Source of the DNA: Erwinia sp. 198 | Lineage (GTDB): Bacteria > Pseudomonadota > Gammaproteobacteria > Enterobacterales > Enterobacteriaceae | Assembly: GCF_003937915.1 (NCBI RefSeq) | Contig: NZ_RHUM01000010.1 | Location: forward strand, 46,613-110,612 | Length of the DNA: 64,000 nucleotides | Direction: 5' to 3' | Shown here: positions 41,061 through 51,290 of the stretch, piece by piece | Layout of the letters: the number at the start of each line of letters is the position of its first letter | Position numbering within the stretch: the stretch's first letter is position 1 | The notes under the pieces: generated by a model | Databases searched by the model: none | Told to the model about the DNA's origin: nothing | What the model saw: only the letters and a program-made list of their open reading frames with translations | Translations under genes and position numbers: made by a program

Positions 41061-43046
41061 TTATGGTTGTTCCTGGAACACGCACACACCGTGCGCGGCT
41101 CCATGCCAGACAGTTAACAGAACGGGGTTGTTATCCCCGGCGAAGGGCGGAATGGCGTGCCAGCGCCCTGGTGGCAGCGTGATGTCGCACACTTCTTCGG
41201 TGGCGTTCATCACGATCAGCCAATGCTGCGACAGCCGGATCTGCATCCTGCGTTCGCCGTGGTGCCAGGCGTCGGCGGACATCGGCTGAGCGTCCGGCCC
41301 AAGCCATTCCACATTGCCGTCGTCAATCTGCCACCAGCGATCGGCCTGAAGCGCAGGAATGCGTTTGCGCAAGTGGATCAGGGCAGCAGTAAAAGTGAAC
41401 AGTCCGCTGTTGTTGTTTTCCCAGTCCAGCCAGGTCAGCTCGTTATCCTGACAGTAAGCGTTATTGTTGCCGTGCTGAGTGTGGCCGTGTTCGTCGCCGG
41501 CCAGCAGCATCGGCGTGCCCTGCGAAAGCAGCAGCGTAGTCAACAAACCGTGTACGCTGCGCAAACGGTGCTCGGCCACCAGCAGCGGCGCGTTCAGCCC
41601 TTCCACGCCGTGGTTATAACTATAGTTGCCGTTGTGGCCGTCGCGGTTATCTTCACCGTTGGCCTCGTTGTGTTTTTCGTTGAAGCAGACCAGGTCGGTC
41701 AGGGTAAAACCGTCGTGCGCGGTGATCAGGTTGATGCTGGCCGAAGGCAGCCGCCCTTGCTGGTTAAAGATATCGCTGGAGCCGGCGAAACGTTTGGCGA
41801 ACTCAGCGTTGCTGCTGTCGCCTTTCAGCCAGAAGCGCCGCATCGTGTCGCGGTACTGGTCGTTCCATTCGGCAAACGGCGGCGGAAAGTTGCCGACCTG
41901 ATAGCCGTCCGGGCCGATATCCCAGGGTTCTGCAATCAGCTTGCACCGGGAGAGCAGCGGATCTTCCTGCATCGCTTCAAAAATAGAGGCGTGCGGATGG
42001 TATTCCGGCGTGCGACCCAGCACCGTCGCCAGGTCAAAGCGGAAGCCGTCGACGTGGCAAACCTCAACCCAGTAGCGCAGGCACTCCAGCGTCCAGTCCA
42101 GCACGTTAGGATGGCTGATGTTGAGCGTGTTGCCGCAGCCGGTCCAGTTTTCATACTTGCCCTGCTCGTCCAGCCAGTAGAAGCTTTTGTTATCCACGCC
42201 GCGCTTCGACAGCATCGGCCCGGTTTCATCCAGCTCGGCCGTATGGTTAAACACTACGTCCAGCACCACTTCAATGCCCGCCGCATGCAGCGCTTTCACC
42301 GCCTGCTGGAATTCATCACGCGGATGCACGCCGTTCACGCCGGAAGCGTAACGGGAATCCAGCGCATAAGGCGCCAGCGGGTTATAGCCCCAGTAGTTGG
42401 TCAACCCAAGCCGCAGCAGACGCGGCTCGTGCGCGAAGAAGGCGACCGGCAGCAGTTCCAGCGTGGTAATACCCAGCCGCCTGAAGTAGTCGATCATCAC
42501 CGGATGGCCCAGCGCGGCATAGGTGCCCTGGATTTCTTTCGGGATACCGGGATGGCGTTTGGTCAGGCCGCGTACGTGAGCCTCGTAAATGACGGTGGAG
42601 CCCCACGGCACGCGCGGTGATTTATCATCTTCCCAGTCGAAATCATCGGTCACAACCACGCTACGCGGCGCAACTGCCGCGCTGTCTCTGGTATCCAAAA
42701 CCTGTGGGCCGCACTGAAAACGAGGATCGTCAGTGACTTCACCGATCACTTCGCGCGCGCAGGGGTCAATCAGCAGCTTGTGTGGGTTAAAGCGATGCCC
42801 GGCTTCGGGCTGCCAGGGCCCGTGAACGCGGTAGCCATAAAGCTGGCCCGGTTTGGCAGCTGGCAGATAGCCGTGCCAGATATCGCCGGTGCGGGCGGGC
42901 AGCGTCATTCGCGTTTCACGGCCCCGCTCGTCAAACAGGCAAAGCTCAACCCGCTCGGCGTATTGCGAAAACAGCGTAAAATTAACGCCCTTGCCGTCAT
43001 AGGTCGCGCCTGTCGGCGTGGATTTACCGGGCTGCAATTGACTCAT
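41061..43046 (-). CDS. glgX: GlgX, glycogen debranching enzyme
   Basis: I start at ATG 43046, which overlaps the glgB stop (ATGA) and has ggaggcctc upstream; the product begins [20 protein letters not shown]. The 661-residue enzyme has an N-terminal CBM48 domain and a GH13 barrel. Catalytic residues are Asp in [12 protein letters not shown], Glu in LIAEPWDIG and Asp in [10 protein letters not shown]. It removes short limit-dextrin branches left by GlgP, producing maltotetraose that MalQ and MalP can process. Confidence 0.96.
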   Translation of the reverse strand: MSQLQPGKSTPTGATYDGKGVNFTLFSQYAERVELCLFDERGRETRMTLPARTGDIWHGYLPAAKPGQLYGYRVHGPWQPEAGHRFNPHKLLIDPCAREVIGEVTDDPRFQCGPQVLDTRDSAAVAPRSVVVTDDFDWEDDKSPRVPWGSTVIYEAHVRGLTKRHPGIPKEIQGTYAALGHPVMIDYFRRLGITTLELLPVAFFAHEPRLLRLGLTNYWGYNPLAPYALDSRYASGVNGVHPRDEFQQAVKALHAAGIEVVLDVVFNHTAELDETGPMLSKRGVDNKSFYWLDEQGKYENWTGCGNTLNISHPNVLDWTLECLRYWVEVCHVDGFRFDLATVLGRTPEYHPHASIFEAMQEDPLLSRCKLIAEPWDIGPDGYQVGNFPPPFAEWNDQYRDTMRRFWLKGDSSNAEFAKRFAGSSDIFNQQGRLPSASINLITAHDGFTLTDLVCFNEKHNEANGEDNRDGHNGNYSYNHGVEGLNAPLLVAEHRLRSVHGLLTTLLLSQGTPMLLAGDEHGHTQHGNNNAYCQDNELTWLDWENNNSGLFTFTAALIHLRKRIPALQADRWWQIDDGNVEWLGPDAQPMSADAWHHGERRMQIRLSQHWLIVMNATEEVCDITLPPGRWHAIPPFAGDNNPVLLTVWHGAAHGVCVFQEQP

Positions 43047-45229
43047 GAGGCCTCCCTGACCAGCCATACCGTAGCAAGCGGCGGCAAGGTCATACTGATT
43101 GAGTGTTCACGGTTATGGCTCGGAATAGCTTCGCTGCTAATCGATCCCAGATTACCGACATTGCTACCGTGATAATGTGCGGAATCGGTATTCAACACTT
43201 CCTGCCAGCTTCCCGATTGCGTAACGCCGAAACGGTAGTCGTAGCGCGTAACAGGCGTAAAGTTGCTGACAACAATCAGTTCGTTGCCTTCACGATCGCG
43301 GCGTACAAAAACAAACACCGAGTTATCAAAATCATCCACGACCAGCCACTCAAAGCCCATCTGGTCGAAATCAAGCTGATACAGCGGCGGATGCTCGCGG
43401 TAGGTATGGTTCAGATCGCGCACCAGGCGCTGTACGCCGTTGTGCCAGTTGTCCTCGCCCTCCAGCAGATGCCAGTCCAGGCTGATATCGTGATTCCACT
43501 CTTTGCCCTGCGCGAACTCATTGCCCATAAACAGCAGCTTTTTACCGGGGAAGCCGTACATCCAACCGTAGTAGGCGCGCAGATTGGCGAACTTCTGCCA
43601 GACGTCGCCGGGCATCCGATCCAGGATAGAACGCTTGCCGTGCACCACTTCATCGTGTGACAGGGGCAGCACGAAGTTTTCGGTAGAGTTGTAAAGCATT
43701 CCGAAGGTCAGATTGTTGTGGTGATGCTTGCGGTAGAGCGGATCCACCTGCATGTAGTCCAGGGTGTCGTGCATCCAGCCCAGGTTCCACTTGTACCAGA
43801 AGCCCAGGCCGCCCGTTTCGGACGGACGCGTGACGCCCGGAAAATCAGTGGATTCTTCCGCCACGGTCACGGTGCCGGGCGCGGCATTACCCAGCGTGCG
43901 GTTGGTGTAGCGCAGGAAAGCGATAGCTTCCAGATTTTCCCGGCCGCCAAAATGGTTAGGGATCCATTCCCCTTCCGCCCGGCTGTAGTCGCGATAGATC
44001 ATGGAGGCAACGGCATCCACGCGCAGGCCGTCGATGCCAAAACGTTCGATCCAGTAAAGCGCGTTGCCGGTCAGATAGTTGCTGACTTCACGACGGCCAA
44101 AGTTATAAATCAACGTGTTCCAGTCCTGATGAAAGCCTTCGCGCGGGTCGCCGTGCTCATACAGCTCGGTGCCGTCGAATTTAGCGAGGCCAAAATCATC
44201 GGAGGGAAAATGTCCCGGCACCCAGTCCAGCAGTACGTTCAGCCCTGCCTGATGGGCGACCGCAATAAAGTTACGGAACTCGTCGCGCGTGCCGAAACGG
44301 CGCGTTGGGGCATACATGCCGGTAGGCTGATAGCCCCAGCTACCGTCAAACGGATGCTCATTAATCGGCATCAGCTCAAGATGGGTAAAGCCCATCTCTT
44401 TGGCGTAGGGCACCAGCTGCTCGGCCAGCTCTTTGTAGCTCAGCCAGTAGTTGTTGTCCGTATGGCGACGCCAGGAGCCGAGATGCACCTCATAAATAGA
44501 GATCGGCGCGTCAAAATCGTTGGCCCGCTGGCGCGCTTCCGACATGGTGGTTTTAGGCGGAATGCCGCAAATCATCGAGGCGCTGTCCGGCCGCATCTGT
44601 GCTTCAAAAGCATAAGGGTCGGATTTCAGCCGCAGCTGTCCGTTTTTATCGATGATTTCATATTTATAAAGCTGCCCCTGTACGGCACCGGGCACAAACA
44701 GCTCCCAGACGCCACTTTCCTGACGCAGCCGCATAGGATGGCGACGGCCATCCCAGAAGTTAAAATCGCCGACCACGGAGACACGACGGGCATTAGGCGC
44801 CCATACGGAAAAGCGGGTGCCGATAACGCCATCAATCACGTCCGAGTGCGCGCCCATGCTCTCATAGGGACGTAAGTGGGTGCCTTCCGCCAGCAGCCAG
44901 CTGTCCAGCTCTTTCAGCAACGGCCCGAAGCGATAGGCATCATCCACCAGGTTTTGCTGACCATGCCAGGTGACGGCCAGCTGGTAGCGGAACATATTTT
45001 TGCGGCGTGGGATCACGCCTTCGAAAAAACCTCGTGAATCAATACATTCCAGCTGGGCACATTTCCGGCCGGTATTGGTTTCGATTACCCAAACTTCGGT
45101 GGCGTCCGGCAACAGGGCGCGCACCGTCAACCCCTTTGGGGTTTGATGCATGCCGAGTAGCGAAAAGGGGTCAGCATAATGGCCGGAAATTAACGCATTA
45201 ATTAACCGGCGATCCGTAAGCTCTGACAT
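43043..45229 (-). CDS. glgB: GlgB, 1,4-alpha-glucan branching enzyme
   Basis: A 728-residue enzyme, the same as E. coli, with an N-terminal CBM48 region, the GH13 barrel and a C-terminal beta domain. Catalytic residues are visible as Asp in [15 protein letters not shown], Glu in [11 protein letters not shown] and Asp in [12 protein letters not shown]. It creates alpha-1,6 branches in glycogen. It is the first gene of glgBXCAP and overlaps glgX by four bases. Confidence 0.97.
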   Translation of the reverse strand: MSELTDRRLINALISGHYADPFSLLGMHQTPKGLTVRALLPDATEVWVIETNTGRKCAQLECIDSRGFFEGVIPRRKNMFRYQLAVTWHGQQNLVDDAYRFGPLLKELDSWLLAEGTHLRPYESMGAHSDVIDGVIGTRFSVWAPNARRVSVVGDFNFWDGRRHPMRLRQESGVWELFVPGAVQGQLYKYEIIDKNGQLRLKSDPYAFEAQMRPDSASMICGIPPKTTMSEARQRANDFDAPISIYEVHLGSWRRHTDNNYWLSYKELAEQLVPYAKEMGFTHLELMPINEHPFDGSWGYQPTGMYAPTRRFGTRDEFRNFIAVAHQAGLNVLLDWVPGHFPSDDFGLAKFDGTELYEHGDPREGFHQDWNTLIYNFGRREVSNYLTGNALYWIERFGIDGLRVDAVASMIYRDYSRAEGEWIPNHFGGRENLEAIAFLRYTNRTLGNAAPGTVTVAEESTDFPGVTRPSETGGLGFWYKWNLGWMHDTLDYMQVDPLYRKHHHNNLTFGMLYNSTENFVLPLSHDEVVHGKRSILDRMPGDVWQKFANLRAYYGWMYGFPGKKLLFMGNEFAQGKEWNHDISLDWHLLEGEDNWHNGVQRLVRDLNHTYREHPPLYQLDFDQMGFEWLVVDDFDNSVFVFVRRDREGNELIVVSNFTPVTRYDYRFGVTQSGSWQEVLNTDSAHYHGSNVGNLGSISSEAIPSHNREHSISMTLPPLATVWLVREAS

Positions 45230-45769
45230 GACTGTACCTGTAATGTATGGCAGGCGATCCTTTTTCAGAAAAAAACGAATGCGCTGCTCTTCATTGAGCC
45301 AAAAGCACGCTGGCGGGTACGGCCTGACATCCTGTGCAAAAAACCGCCGCAGCGTGCGACAACTTCTGTTGAATACTCAAAACGAGATCGGACGTGGCAG
45401 ACAGCGCCAAACATCTTGCGATCGGGCGATACAGCTAAGCATAGCCAGGGCGCCAGTAAAGCCAGGGTCGAATGAAGAAAAAATATTGCTTTCAGATCAA
45501 ACTTTCACAGATTAGCAAGCGGCAGGGAAAAGCAGGGAAGCCGGAGCGATAAAATTCACCTCCGGGAACAAAAGCAGCTAAGGCGCGCGGTTAACCGCTT
45601 TCACCGATCGCGACGTGCCAACCGTTGGTGAATGTTTAAACAGCGCAACTGTTATCGTTGATATTGGGAAAGATATGGAAATTAAAAATGAAAAGGAACC
45701 TTCGCGGCACGTCAGCTATGACCGCGTGCAGAGCAAAGCGCCCTGCCGTTCTGGCAGGGCAAGGCCATC
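45230..45769. other. 540-bp intergenic region between asd and glgB
   Basis: No supported gene. It should contain the glgB promoter and leader (glgBXC is CsrA- and CRP-influenced in E. coli). Next to the asd stop is the inverted repeat GCCCTGCC / GGCAGGGC (45740-45760), a likely asd transcript-end hairpin without a T-run. The remainder shows no clear repeat or RNA I can identify. Confidence 0.5.
45740..45760 (-). terminator. Hairpin after asd
   Basis: Inverted repeat GCCCTGCC / GGCAGGGC with a 5-base loop, 9 bases beyond the asd stop codon; no clear T-run. Confidence 0.55.
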
Positions 45770-46879
45770 TTAATCCACCAGCAGTCGTAGCATCCGGCGC
45801 AGCGGCTCGGCGGCGCCCCACAGCAGCTGGTCGCCGACGGTAAAGGCAGAAAGATATTCCGGCCCCATATTCAGCTTGCGCAGGCGGCCCACAGGCGTTT
45901 TCAGCGTGCCGGTCACCGCCGCCGGCGTCAGCTCGCGCATGGTCAGCTCACGGTCATTTGGCACCACGGTAGCCCATTCGTTATGGGCGGCCAGCAGCTG
46001 TTCGATTTCCGCCAGCGGCACATCTTTTTTCAGCTTCAGCGTAAATGCCTGGCTGTGGCAGCGCAGCGCGCCAACGCGCACGCACAGGCCGTCAACTGGA
46101 ACAGTGCGTGCTGGCTGCAGGATCTTGTTGGTTTCCGCCTGGCCTTTCCACTCTTCGCGGCTCTGGCCGTTTTCCAGCTGTTTGTCGATCCACGGGATCA
46201 GGCTACCCGCCAGCGGTACGCCAAAGTTATCGGTTGGCAGCACGCCGCTGCGGCTCATCTCGGTGACCTTGCGTTCGATATCCAGGATGGCAGAGGCCGG
46301 ATTTTGCAGCTCTTGCGCCACGCCGTCGTGCAGCATTCCCATCTGCGCCAGCAGCTCACGCATATGCCGCGCGCCGCCGCCGGAAGCCGCCTGATAGGTC
46401 GCCACGGACGCCCACTCCACCAGATCCTGGGCGAACAGGCCGCCCAGCGACATCAGCATCAGGCTGACGGTGCAGTTGCCGCCCGCAAACGTTTTAATGC
46501 CTTTGTCCAGCCCCTGACGAATAACGTGATGGTTGACCGGATCCAGGATAATCAGCGCGTCGTCCTGCATACGCAGCGTGGAGGCCGCGTCAATCCAGTA
46601 ACCCTGCCAGCCCGCCGCGCGCAGCTTTGGATAAATCTCGGTGGTGTAGTCGCCGCCCTGACAGGTGATAATGATATCCAGCGCCTTCAATGCGTCCAGA
46701 TCGTACGCATTTTGCAGCAGGCCCGGAGACTGACCGCCAAACTGCGGCGCGGCCTGGCCATGCTGAGAAGTGGAGAAAAATACCGGGCGGATGACGTCAA
46801 AGTCGCGCTCTTCCGTCATCCGCTGCATCAGCACGGAACCGACCATGCCGCGCCAACCAATTAAGCCTACTGATTTCAT
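45770..46879 (-). CDS. asd: Aspartate-semialdehyde dehydrogenase
   Basis: A 369-residue enzyme with the NADP-binding start [20 protein letters not shown], catalytic Cys136 in [10 protein letters not shown] and His near position 274 in [13 protein letters not shown]. It reduces aspartyl phosphate to aspartate semialdehyde for lysine, diaminopimelate, threonine and methionine. It is a single gene upstream of the glg operon, as in E. coli. Confidence 0.97.
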   Translation of the reverse strand: MKSVGLIGWRGMVGSVLMQRMTEERDFDVIRPVFFSTSQHGQAAPQFGGQSPGLLQNAYDLDALKALDIIITCQGGDYTTEIYPKLRAAGWQGYWIDAASTLRMQDDALIILDPVNHHVIRQGLDKGIKTFAGGNCTVSLMLMSLGGLFAQDLVEWASVATYQAASGGGARHMRELLAQMGMLHDGVAQELQNPASAILDIERKVTEMSRSGVLPTDNFGVPLAGSLIPWIDKQLENGQSREEWKGQAETNKILQPARTVPVDGLCVRVGALRCHSQAFTLKLKKDVPLAEIEQLLAAHNEWATVVPNDRELTMRELTPAAVTGTLKTPVGRLRKLNMGPEYLSAFTVGDQLLWGAAEPLRRMLRLLVD

Positions 46880-47120
46880 ATTGCACCTGTTTCAGGCTGA
46901 TTTGCCCGTCTGCGAGTAGCCTTGAGCCGCCCGCTGGCGAAAGGCAAACTGTCTGCGACAAAAACGCCTGACCTGTTAGAGTAAGTGATAAGAAAGAAAT
47001 ATGGCTATCACCTTACAAAATGCAGCAAAAGTGGCAAGTGAATTAATTCGATTAGCGCGGCTTTTTTAGCAGAGCTGCTTATAACGGAAGACCAGCCCCG
47101 GTGGAAAGAAGGAGAAACCC

Positions 47121-47714
47121 ATGACAGAGATGATTTCGGTGACCATATTATTGCTGCTTATTATGGATCCGCTGGGCAATTTGCCGATTTTTATGTCGGT
47201 TTTAAAGCATCTGGAGCCGAAACGTCGTCGGACGGTGCTGATTAGGGAAATGCTGATCGCGCTGGCGATTATGCTGCTGTTCCTCTTTGCCGGTGAAAAA
47301 ATTCTCGCGTTTCTGAACCTGCGAACGGAGACCGTCTCGATTTCCGGCGGCATTATCCTGTTTCTGATCGCTATCAAGATGATTTTCCCCTCGCACGAAA
47401 GCAACAGCAGTGGCCTGCCCGCAGGCGAAGAACCTTTTCTGGTGCCGCTGGCCATTCCGCTGGTCGCTGGCCCTTCGCTGCTGGCGACGCTGATGCTGCT
47501 GTCGCATCAGTATCCCAACAACATCGGCTACCTGGCGGGCTCGCTGCTGATCGCCTGGGGCGCTACGGTGGCGATCCTGCTCTTTTCGGGGCTGTTTTTA
47601 CGGCTGCTGGGCGAAAAAGGCGTTAACGCGCTGGAGCGTCTGATGGGCCTGATCCTGATTATGCTGGCCACACAGATGTTCCTGGACGGGATCCGCGCCT
47701 ATCTGAAGCTCTGA
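47121..47714 (+). CDS. yhgN: YhgN, MarC-family inner-membrane protein
   Basis: A 197-residue integral membrane protein with six predicted helices and the MarC signature LLLLIMDPLGNLPIF near the N-terminus and PLAIPLVAGPSLLATLMLL in the middle. The ribosome site agaaggagaaaccc is strong. The function of the family is unknown; export roles have been proposed. It is divergent from asd. Confidence 0.93.
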   Translation: MTEMISVTILLLLIMDPLGNLPIFMSVLKHLEPKRRRTVLIREMLIALAIMLLFLFAGEKILAFLNLRTETVSISGGIILFLIAIKMIFPSHESNSSGLPAGEEPFLVPLAIPLVAGPSLLATLMLLSHQYPNNIGYLAGSLLIAWGATVAILLFSGLFLRLLGEKGVNALERLMGLILIMLATQMFLDGIRAYLKL

Positions 47715-47735
47715 TCTTCCTCTTATGTACCCTGT

Positions 47736-47761
47736 GCTAAGGCTAAAAAAAGAGCCTTAGC
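47736..47761 (+). terminator. Hairpin after yhgN
   Basis: Perfect 9-bp stem GCTAAGGCT / AGCCTTAGC with an A-rich loop, about 20 bases after the yhgN stop; no trailing T-run. Confidence 0.6.
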
Positions 47762-47824
47762 CTCTGCATAGCGCCTTGTTAACTCCAGGAAAATTTATAT
47801 AAAATTGACCAACAAGGAGAGCAT

Positions 47825-48367
47825 ATGAAAACTAAGGTGACGAATTACAAAGGAACGGGTCTTTATATAATAACTGAACGGTTGTACAGCAGAGGCGGCC
47901 CTGACTGGCACGGGCTCGGTGCTTCAATAGTACAGGTTCATAAAATGGTTTATCAGTTATACCAAAGACAAGATATCTATTTGGAAGGGCAAAAAATCAC
48001 ACCTGACACGGTCACCTTATGGCAACGTCTGAAAATTTTGTCTGGCGCGTATCTTGTGCGACGCAGCACTGCCAATCAGGAAACCTGTTTTTCCCTTTAT
48101 TATGCAGGCTCGCGTTTTATGGCTACGCCAGTTTCAGGTGTCAGCTCAAAAAAACCTGCTTTTCTGACCAGAGAATATAAATTGCCTGGTGGTGATGTTA
48201 TGGCGCTGGGGCGCGACCCTTTGTCTGATGTTAATATATATGGCCGTCAGGAAGCTCGCTTTATTATGCCAAACAGCGGCAAAGATCACCCTGTCGCCGC
48301 TGCTAAACATGATAAAAAACCAGACAGCTTGTGTTGGTCGAACCCGTTCGGGAGCTGCCACGGTTAA
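47825..48367 (+). CDS. Unknown 180-residue protein, first gene of an AT-rich accessory cluster
   Basis: It is preceded by a strong ribosome site (acaaggagagcat). The soluble-looking protein begins MKTKVTNYKGTGLYIITERL and ends SLCWSNPFGSCHG; there is no signal peptide or membrane helix. I recognise no family. It is followed by a four-helix membrane protein and a DUF805 gene, an arrangement in which a cytosolic protein with small membrane partners could be a toxin with immunity proteins, but nothing in the sequence proves that. Codon use and AT content differ from the neighbouring yhgN and gntU. Confidence 0.6.
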   Translation: MKTKVTNYKGTGLYIITERLYSRGGPDWHGLGASIVQVHKMVYQLYQRQDIYLEGQKITPDTVTLWQRLKILSGAYLVRRSTANQETCFSLYYAGSRFMATPVSGVSSKKPAFLTREYKLPGGDVMALGRDPLSDVNIYGRQEARFIMPNSGKDHPVAAAKHDKKPDSLCWSNPFGSCHG

Positions 48368-48398
48368 TGCAGCTTTTACGGATGAAGAGAAAACTACG

Positions 48399-48827
48399 AT
48401 GAAAAATAAGATGGTAAAAGTCGCTTTCTGTCTCTTGTATTTGTTCGCTGGCTACCACTCCTGGAGTAAGGTAATGCAATATTACCTTAGCGACAGGCAA
48501 GGCATCGTTGGTGATATGCATAGCTATTTTATTGCTCCCTTAATCGCTGCTTTTTTTTGGCTGTTGATTTACCTTTTCTCCACTTATTTTTTCAGAAGGT
48601 TTTCTCTGGCAAGTTTTGCTAAATATTTATTTTTCAATATTATCTTCCTTGCAGCAAACTATCTTATATTAACAGGAGTTGCTAAAATTTCATCATATTA
48701 TTACAACACTGCCTTGAACCAGGTCCAGCTTGTACACGTAAATAATCAATTCCTCTTTTTGGTTTATATTATCCCCGCCATCCTTACACTATTAATTTTC
48801 GCTGGCGTCAGGAAAAAATGGCAATGA
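48399..48827 (+). CDS. Unknown four-helix inner-membrane protein
   Basis: I start at ATG 48399 (gaagagaaaactacg upstream); earlier in-frame starts lie inside the preceding gene. The 142-residue product has four hydrophobic segments (about 6-20, 42-66, 75-98, 115-136) and ends RKKWQ. No family recognised. It sits 31 bases after the 180-residue gene and overlaps the DUF805 gene by four bases (ATGA). In size and topology it resembles membrane immunity proteins, which is speculation. Confidence 0.65.
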   Translation: MKNKMVKVAFCLLYLFAGYHSWSKVMQYYLSDRQGIVGDMHSYFIAPLIAAFFWLLIYLFSTYFFRRFSLASFAKYLFFNIIFLAANYLILTGVAKISSYYYNTALNQVQLVHVNNQFLFLVYIIPAILTLLIFAGVRKKWQ

Positions 48828-49152
48828 GAAAATGGCTACGGATAATTAAAGAATGCCTGCTAAAAATCTTTGATTATGAAGGGCGGGAAACGAGAAAAGA
48901 TTATTTAGTCTTCCTTTTTTTCAGCTGCTTTGGTTCTGCATCTATCTGCAAAATTTCACCGGGTCAGACAACGAGATTAGCATTATTGCATTACTGCTTT
49001 TTATCCTGCCAACTTTCTCCTGTGGCATCCGCAGAGCCAACGACGCCGGCTATTCTCGTGGAGTAGTTGCCTTATTAATTATTGCTCCCTACCTGCTGTT
49101 CCCTTTCCTGATTTTTCCTCCTTCAGCAAAAGAAAAAGGCGAGCGGCGCTAA
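48824..49152 (+). pseudogene. DUF805-family membrane protein, frameshifted at a poly-T run
   Basis: The frame opens MRKWLRIIKECLLKIFDYEGR with the DUF805-type FDYEGRETRKDY, but shifts at seven Ts at 48915-48921. One extra T would continue it into QLLWFCIYLQNF and the DUF805 signature CGIRRANDAGYSRG, ending KEKGERR at 49152. The joined protein would be about 109 residues with three or four helices. It is broken as read; slippage-based phase variation or a sequencing error in the homopolymer are both possible. Confidence 0.75.
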
Positions 49153-49172
49153 GCCGCCCGCCGCTCAATACA

Positions 49173-50513
49173 TTAAGAAAGCAGCGCAAAGGCGATCATA
49201 CCCACAATAGCGCCGGTAGTGCCGAGGATGGTTTCCATCATCGTCCAGGTCTTCAGCGTCTGGCCTTCGGTTGCGCCGGTGAACCGGCCGAACAGCCAGA
49301 AGCCCGCGTCATTAACGTGGCTGAAGATGATCGAACCGCCCGCGATACAGATGGATAATGCCGCCATCTGCGCGCCGGAATAATGCAGCGGTTCAATCAC
49401 CGGCATAATCAGTCCTACCGCCGTCAGGCAGGCGACCGTTGCGGAGCCCTGAATGATGCGCACCGCGCCTGCCAGGATAAAGCAGGCCAGCGCCACCGGT
49501 AAGCCTGCGCCGGTCAGCGCATGGCCCAACGCCGGGCCGACGCCGGAATCCACCAGCACCTGCTTAAAGACGCCGCCCGCGCCAATCACCAGCAGGATGA
49601 TACCCGCAGGCTGCAGCGCGCTGCCGCAAATCTGCATCACCCGCTCTTTATCCATCCCCTGACGATACGCCAGGCCATAAATAGCCAGCAAACAGGCGAG
49701 CAGAATGGCGATAAACGGATGGCCGATAAATTCCAGCCACTCATAGAGCGAAGTGCCTTCGGTCGCAAAGCGCGCGCCGATGGTTTTCAGCCCGACCAGC
49801 ACCAGCGGAAACAGGATCAGCGACAGGCTGAAGCCGAACGAGGGCAGCTTGCTCTCATCAAACTCAGGATGGTTGTCCTCTGTCGGCAGCGTAAATTCCA
49901 CGTGTCGGCTGATAAAGTTGCCGAACAGCGGGCCGGCGATCAGCATGCTGGGGATCGCCGCGCAGACGCCGAGCAGGATCATCCAGCCGAAATCGACGTG
50001 CATTTGCGAGGCCAGCAGCATCGGCGCCGGGCCGGGCAGCAAAAACGCGGCGGCGGCGGCCACGCCAGCAAACAGCGGGATAACCAGCTTGACCAGGTTG
50101 TCGCCGGTACGGCGCGCCACGGCGAAAGCGATGCTGATCAGCAGCACCACCGCCACCTCAAAGAACAGCGGCAGCGCGCAGATCAGCCCGGCGATGCCCA
50201 TCGCGTAGTGCGCGCGGCTTTCTCCAAACGTTTTCAGCATCTTGATCGCTATCTGATCGACCGCGCCGGTTTCGTGCAGAATTTTACCGAACATCGCACC
50301 CAGCGCGACGACCACGGCCAGGAAGCCCAGCGTGCCGCCCATGCCTTTCTGCATGGTGGCGGCAATATCGTCCAGCGGCATCCCGGAGAAGATCCCGGCA
50401 CCGACAGAAACCAGCATCAGCGCCAGAAAGGCGTGCATCCGCGCTTTCATCACGAGGAACAGCAGCAGCAGGACAGAGCCTGCCGCGGTTAATACCAGTG
50501 TTGCAGTTGCCAT
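49173..50513 (-). CDS. gntU: GntU, low-affinity gluconate transporter
   Basis: A 446-residue GntP-family permease with about 12 helices, nearly collinear with E. coli GntU (GSVLLLLFLVMKARMHAFLA, VRIIQGSATVACLTAVGL, SHVNDAGFWLFGRFTGATEG). It imports gluconate with protons. It lies 6 bases after gntK in the gntKU operon. Confidence 0.96.
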   Translation of the reverse strand: MATATLVLTAAGSVLLLLFLVMKARMHAFLALMLVSVGAGIFSGMPLDDIAATMQKGMGGTLGFLAVVVALGAMFGKILHETGAVDQIAIKMLKTFGESRAHYAMGIAGLICALPLFFEVAVVLLISIAFAVARRTGDNLVKLVIPLFAGVAAAAAFLLPGPAPMLLASQMHVDFGWMILLGVCAAIPSMLIAGPLFGNFISRHVEFTLPTEDNHPEFDESKLPSFGFSLSLILFPLVLVGLKTIGARFATEGTSLYEWLEFIGHPFIAILLACLLAIYGLAYRQGMDKERVMQICGSALQPAGIILLVIGAGGVFKQVLVDSGVGPALGHALTGAGLPVALACFILAGAVRIIQGSATVACLTAVGLIMPVIEPLHYSGAQMAALSICIAGGSIIFSHVNDAGFWLFGRFTGATEGQTLKTWTMMETILGTTGAIVGMIAFALLS

Positions 50514-50519
50514 GACACC

Positions 50520-51053
50520 CTACTTATTTATCGCACCTTCGATGGTGGCGATAGTGGTAGCCACAACTTCATCCAGCGTCTGGTTGATATCCACGACCAG
50601 CACGTCGCGCTCGTCGCTGCCCGGCTCCTCCAGCGTTTCAAACTGCGTGACCAGCATCTGTGGCTTGAAGAAGTGCCCTTTACGCGCGCGCAGCCGGCCC
50701 TCGATGGTATCGAAATCGCCCTTCATATAGATGAACGACAGGTTGTCATTGCCCTCGCGCAGAATTTCGCGGTAGCTCTTTTTCAGCGAGGAACAAACGA
50801 TCAGCGAAACCTGATTGGTACGCTGCATAGCAAACGCGGCATCGTTAATCGCCTTCAGCCAGGGACGGCGGTCGTCGTCGTTCAGGGGATGACCGTCCGC
50901 CATCTTTTGAATATTGCTGCGAGGATGCAGAAAATCGCCATCCAGGAAGGCCGCTTTCAGATGATAAGCGACGGCATTGGCAACGGCCGATTTGCCGCTG
51001 CCGGATACGCCCATCAGCACAAACACATGATTGGACGGAAAAGAGTTGTTCAT
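50520..51053 (-). CDS. gntK: GntK, gluconate kinase
   Basis: A 177-residue P-loop kinase (GVSGSGKS near residues 15-22; DGDFLHPRSNIQKM substrate segment). It phosphorylates gluconate to 6-phosphogluconate for the Entner-Doudoroff and pentose phosphate routes. A GntR-like operator lies about 55 bases upstream; gntR is the next gene upstream on the same strand. Confidence 0.97.
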   Translation of the reverse strand: MNNSFPSNHVFVLMGVSGSGKSAVANAVAYHLKAAFLDGDFLHPRSNIQKMADGHPLNDDDRRPWLKAINDAAFAMQRTNQVSLIVCSSLKKSYREILREGNDNLSFIYMKGDFDTIEGRLRARKGHFFKPQMLVTQFETLEEPGSDERDVLVVDINQTLDEVVATTIATIEGAINK

Positions 51054-51106
51054 TGTTTTACTCCGGCGAAGATGTCAGGGACCAGCCCGTTATTGTTAGC
51101 GTTATG

Positions 51107-51122
51107 TTGTTATCGGTAACAT
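51107..51122. promoter_or_regulatory. GntR operator upstream of gntK
   Basis: TTGTTATCGGTAACAT matches the palindromic GntR site ATGTTACCGGTAACAT at 14 of 16 positions. Confidence 0.75.
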
Positions 51123-51290
51123 TGTCTGGACGCCCGTGAAGTATGGCAACAGCCAGAGCGGAAAAAGCTGGTAAATGTGAGTTGGTTCAAAAAAATGACA
51201 GATTAGGAGTGGCTGTGGCACAAAGGGACAAAGAGCCGGGCGAATCGGCTCTGGGGGACAAACAGCGCCGACCGGCCCGACGCTACAGGA

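Noticed and set aside
41157..42620. Long open frame on the plus strand (487 codons) antisense to glgX
   Set aside because: Same reason: a shadow of glgX without a ribosome site or recognisable fold.
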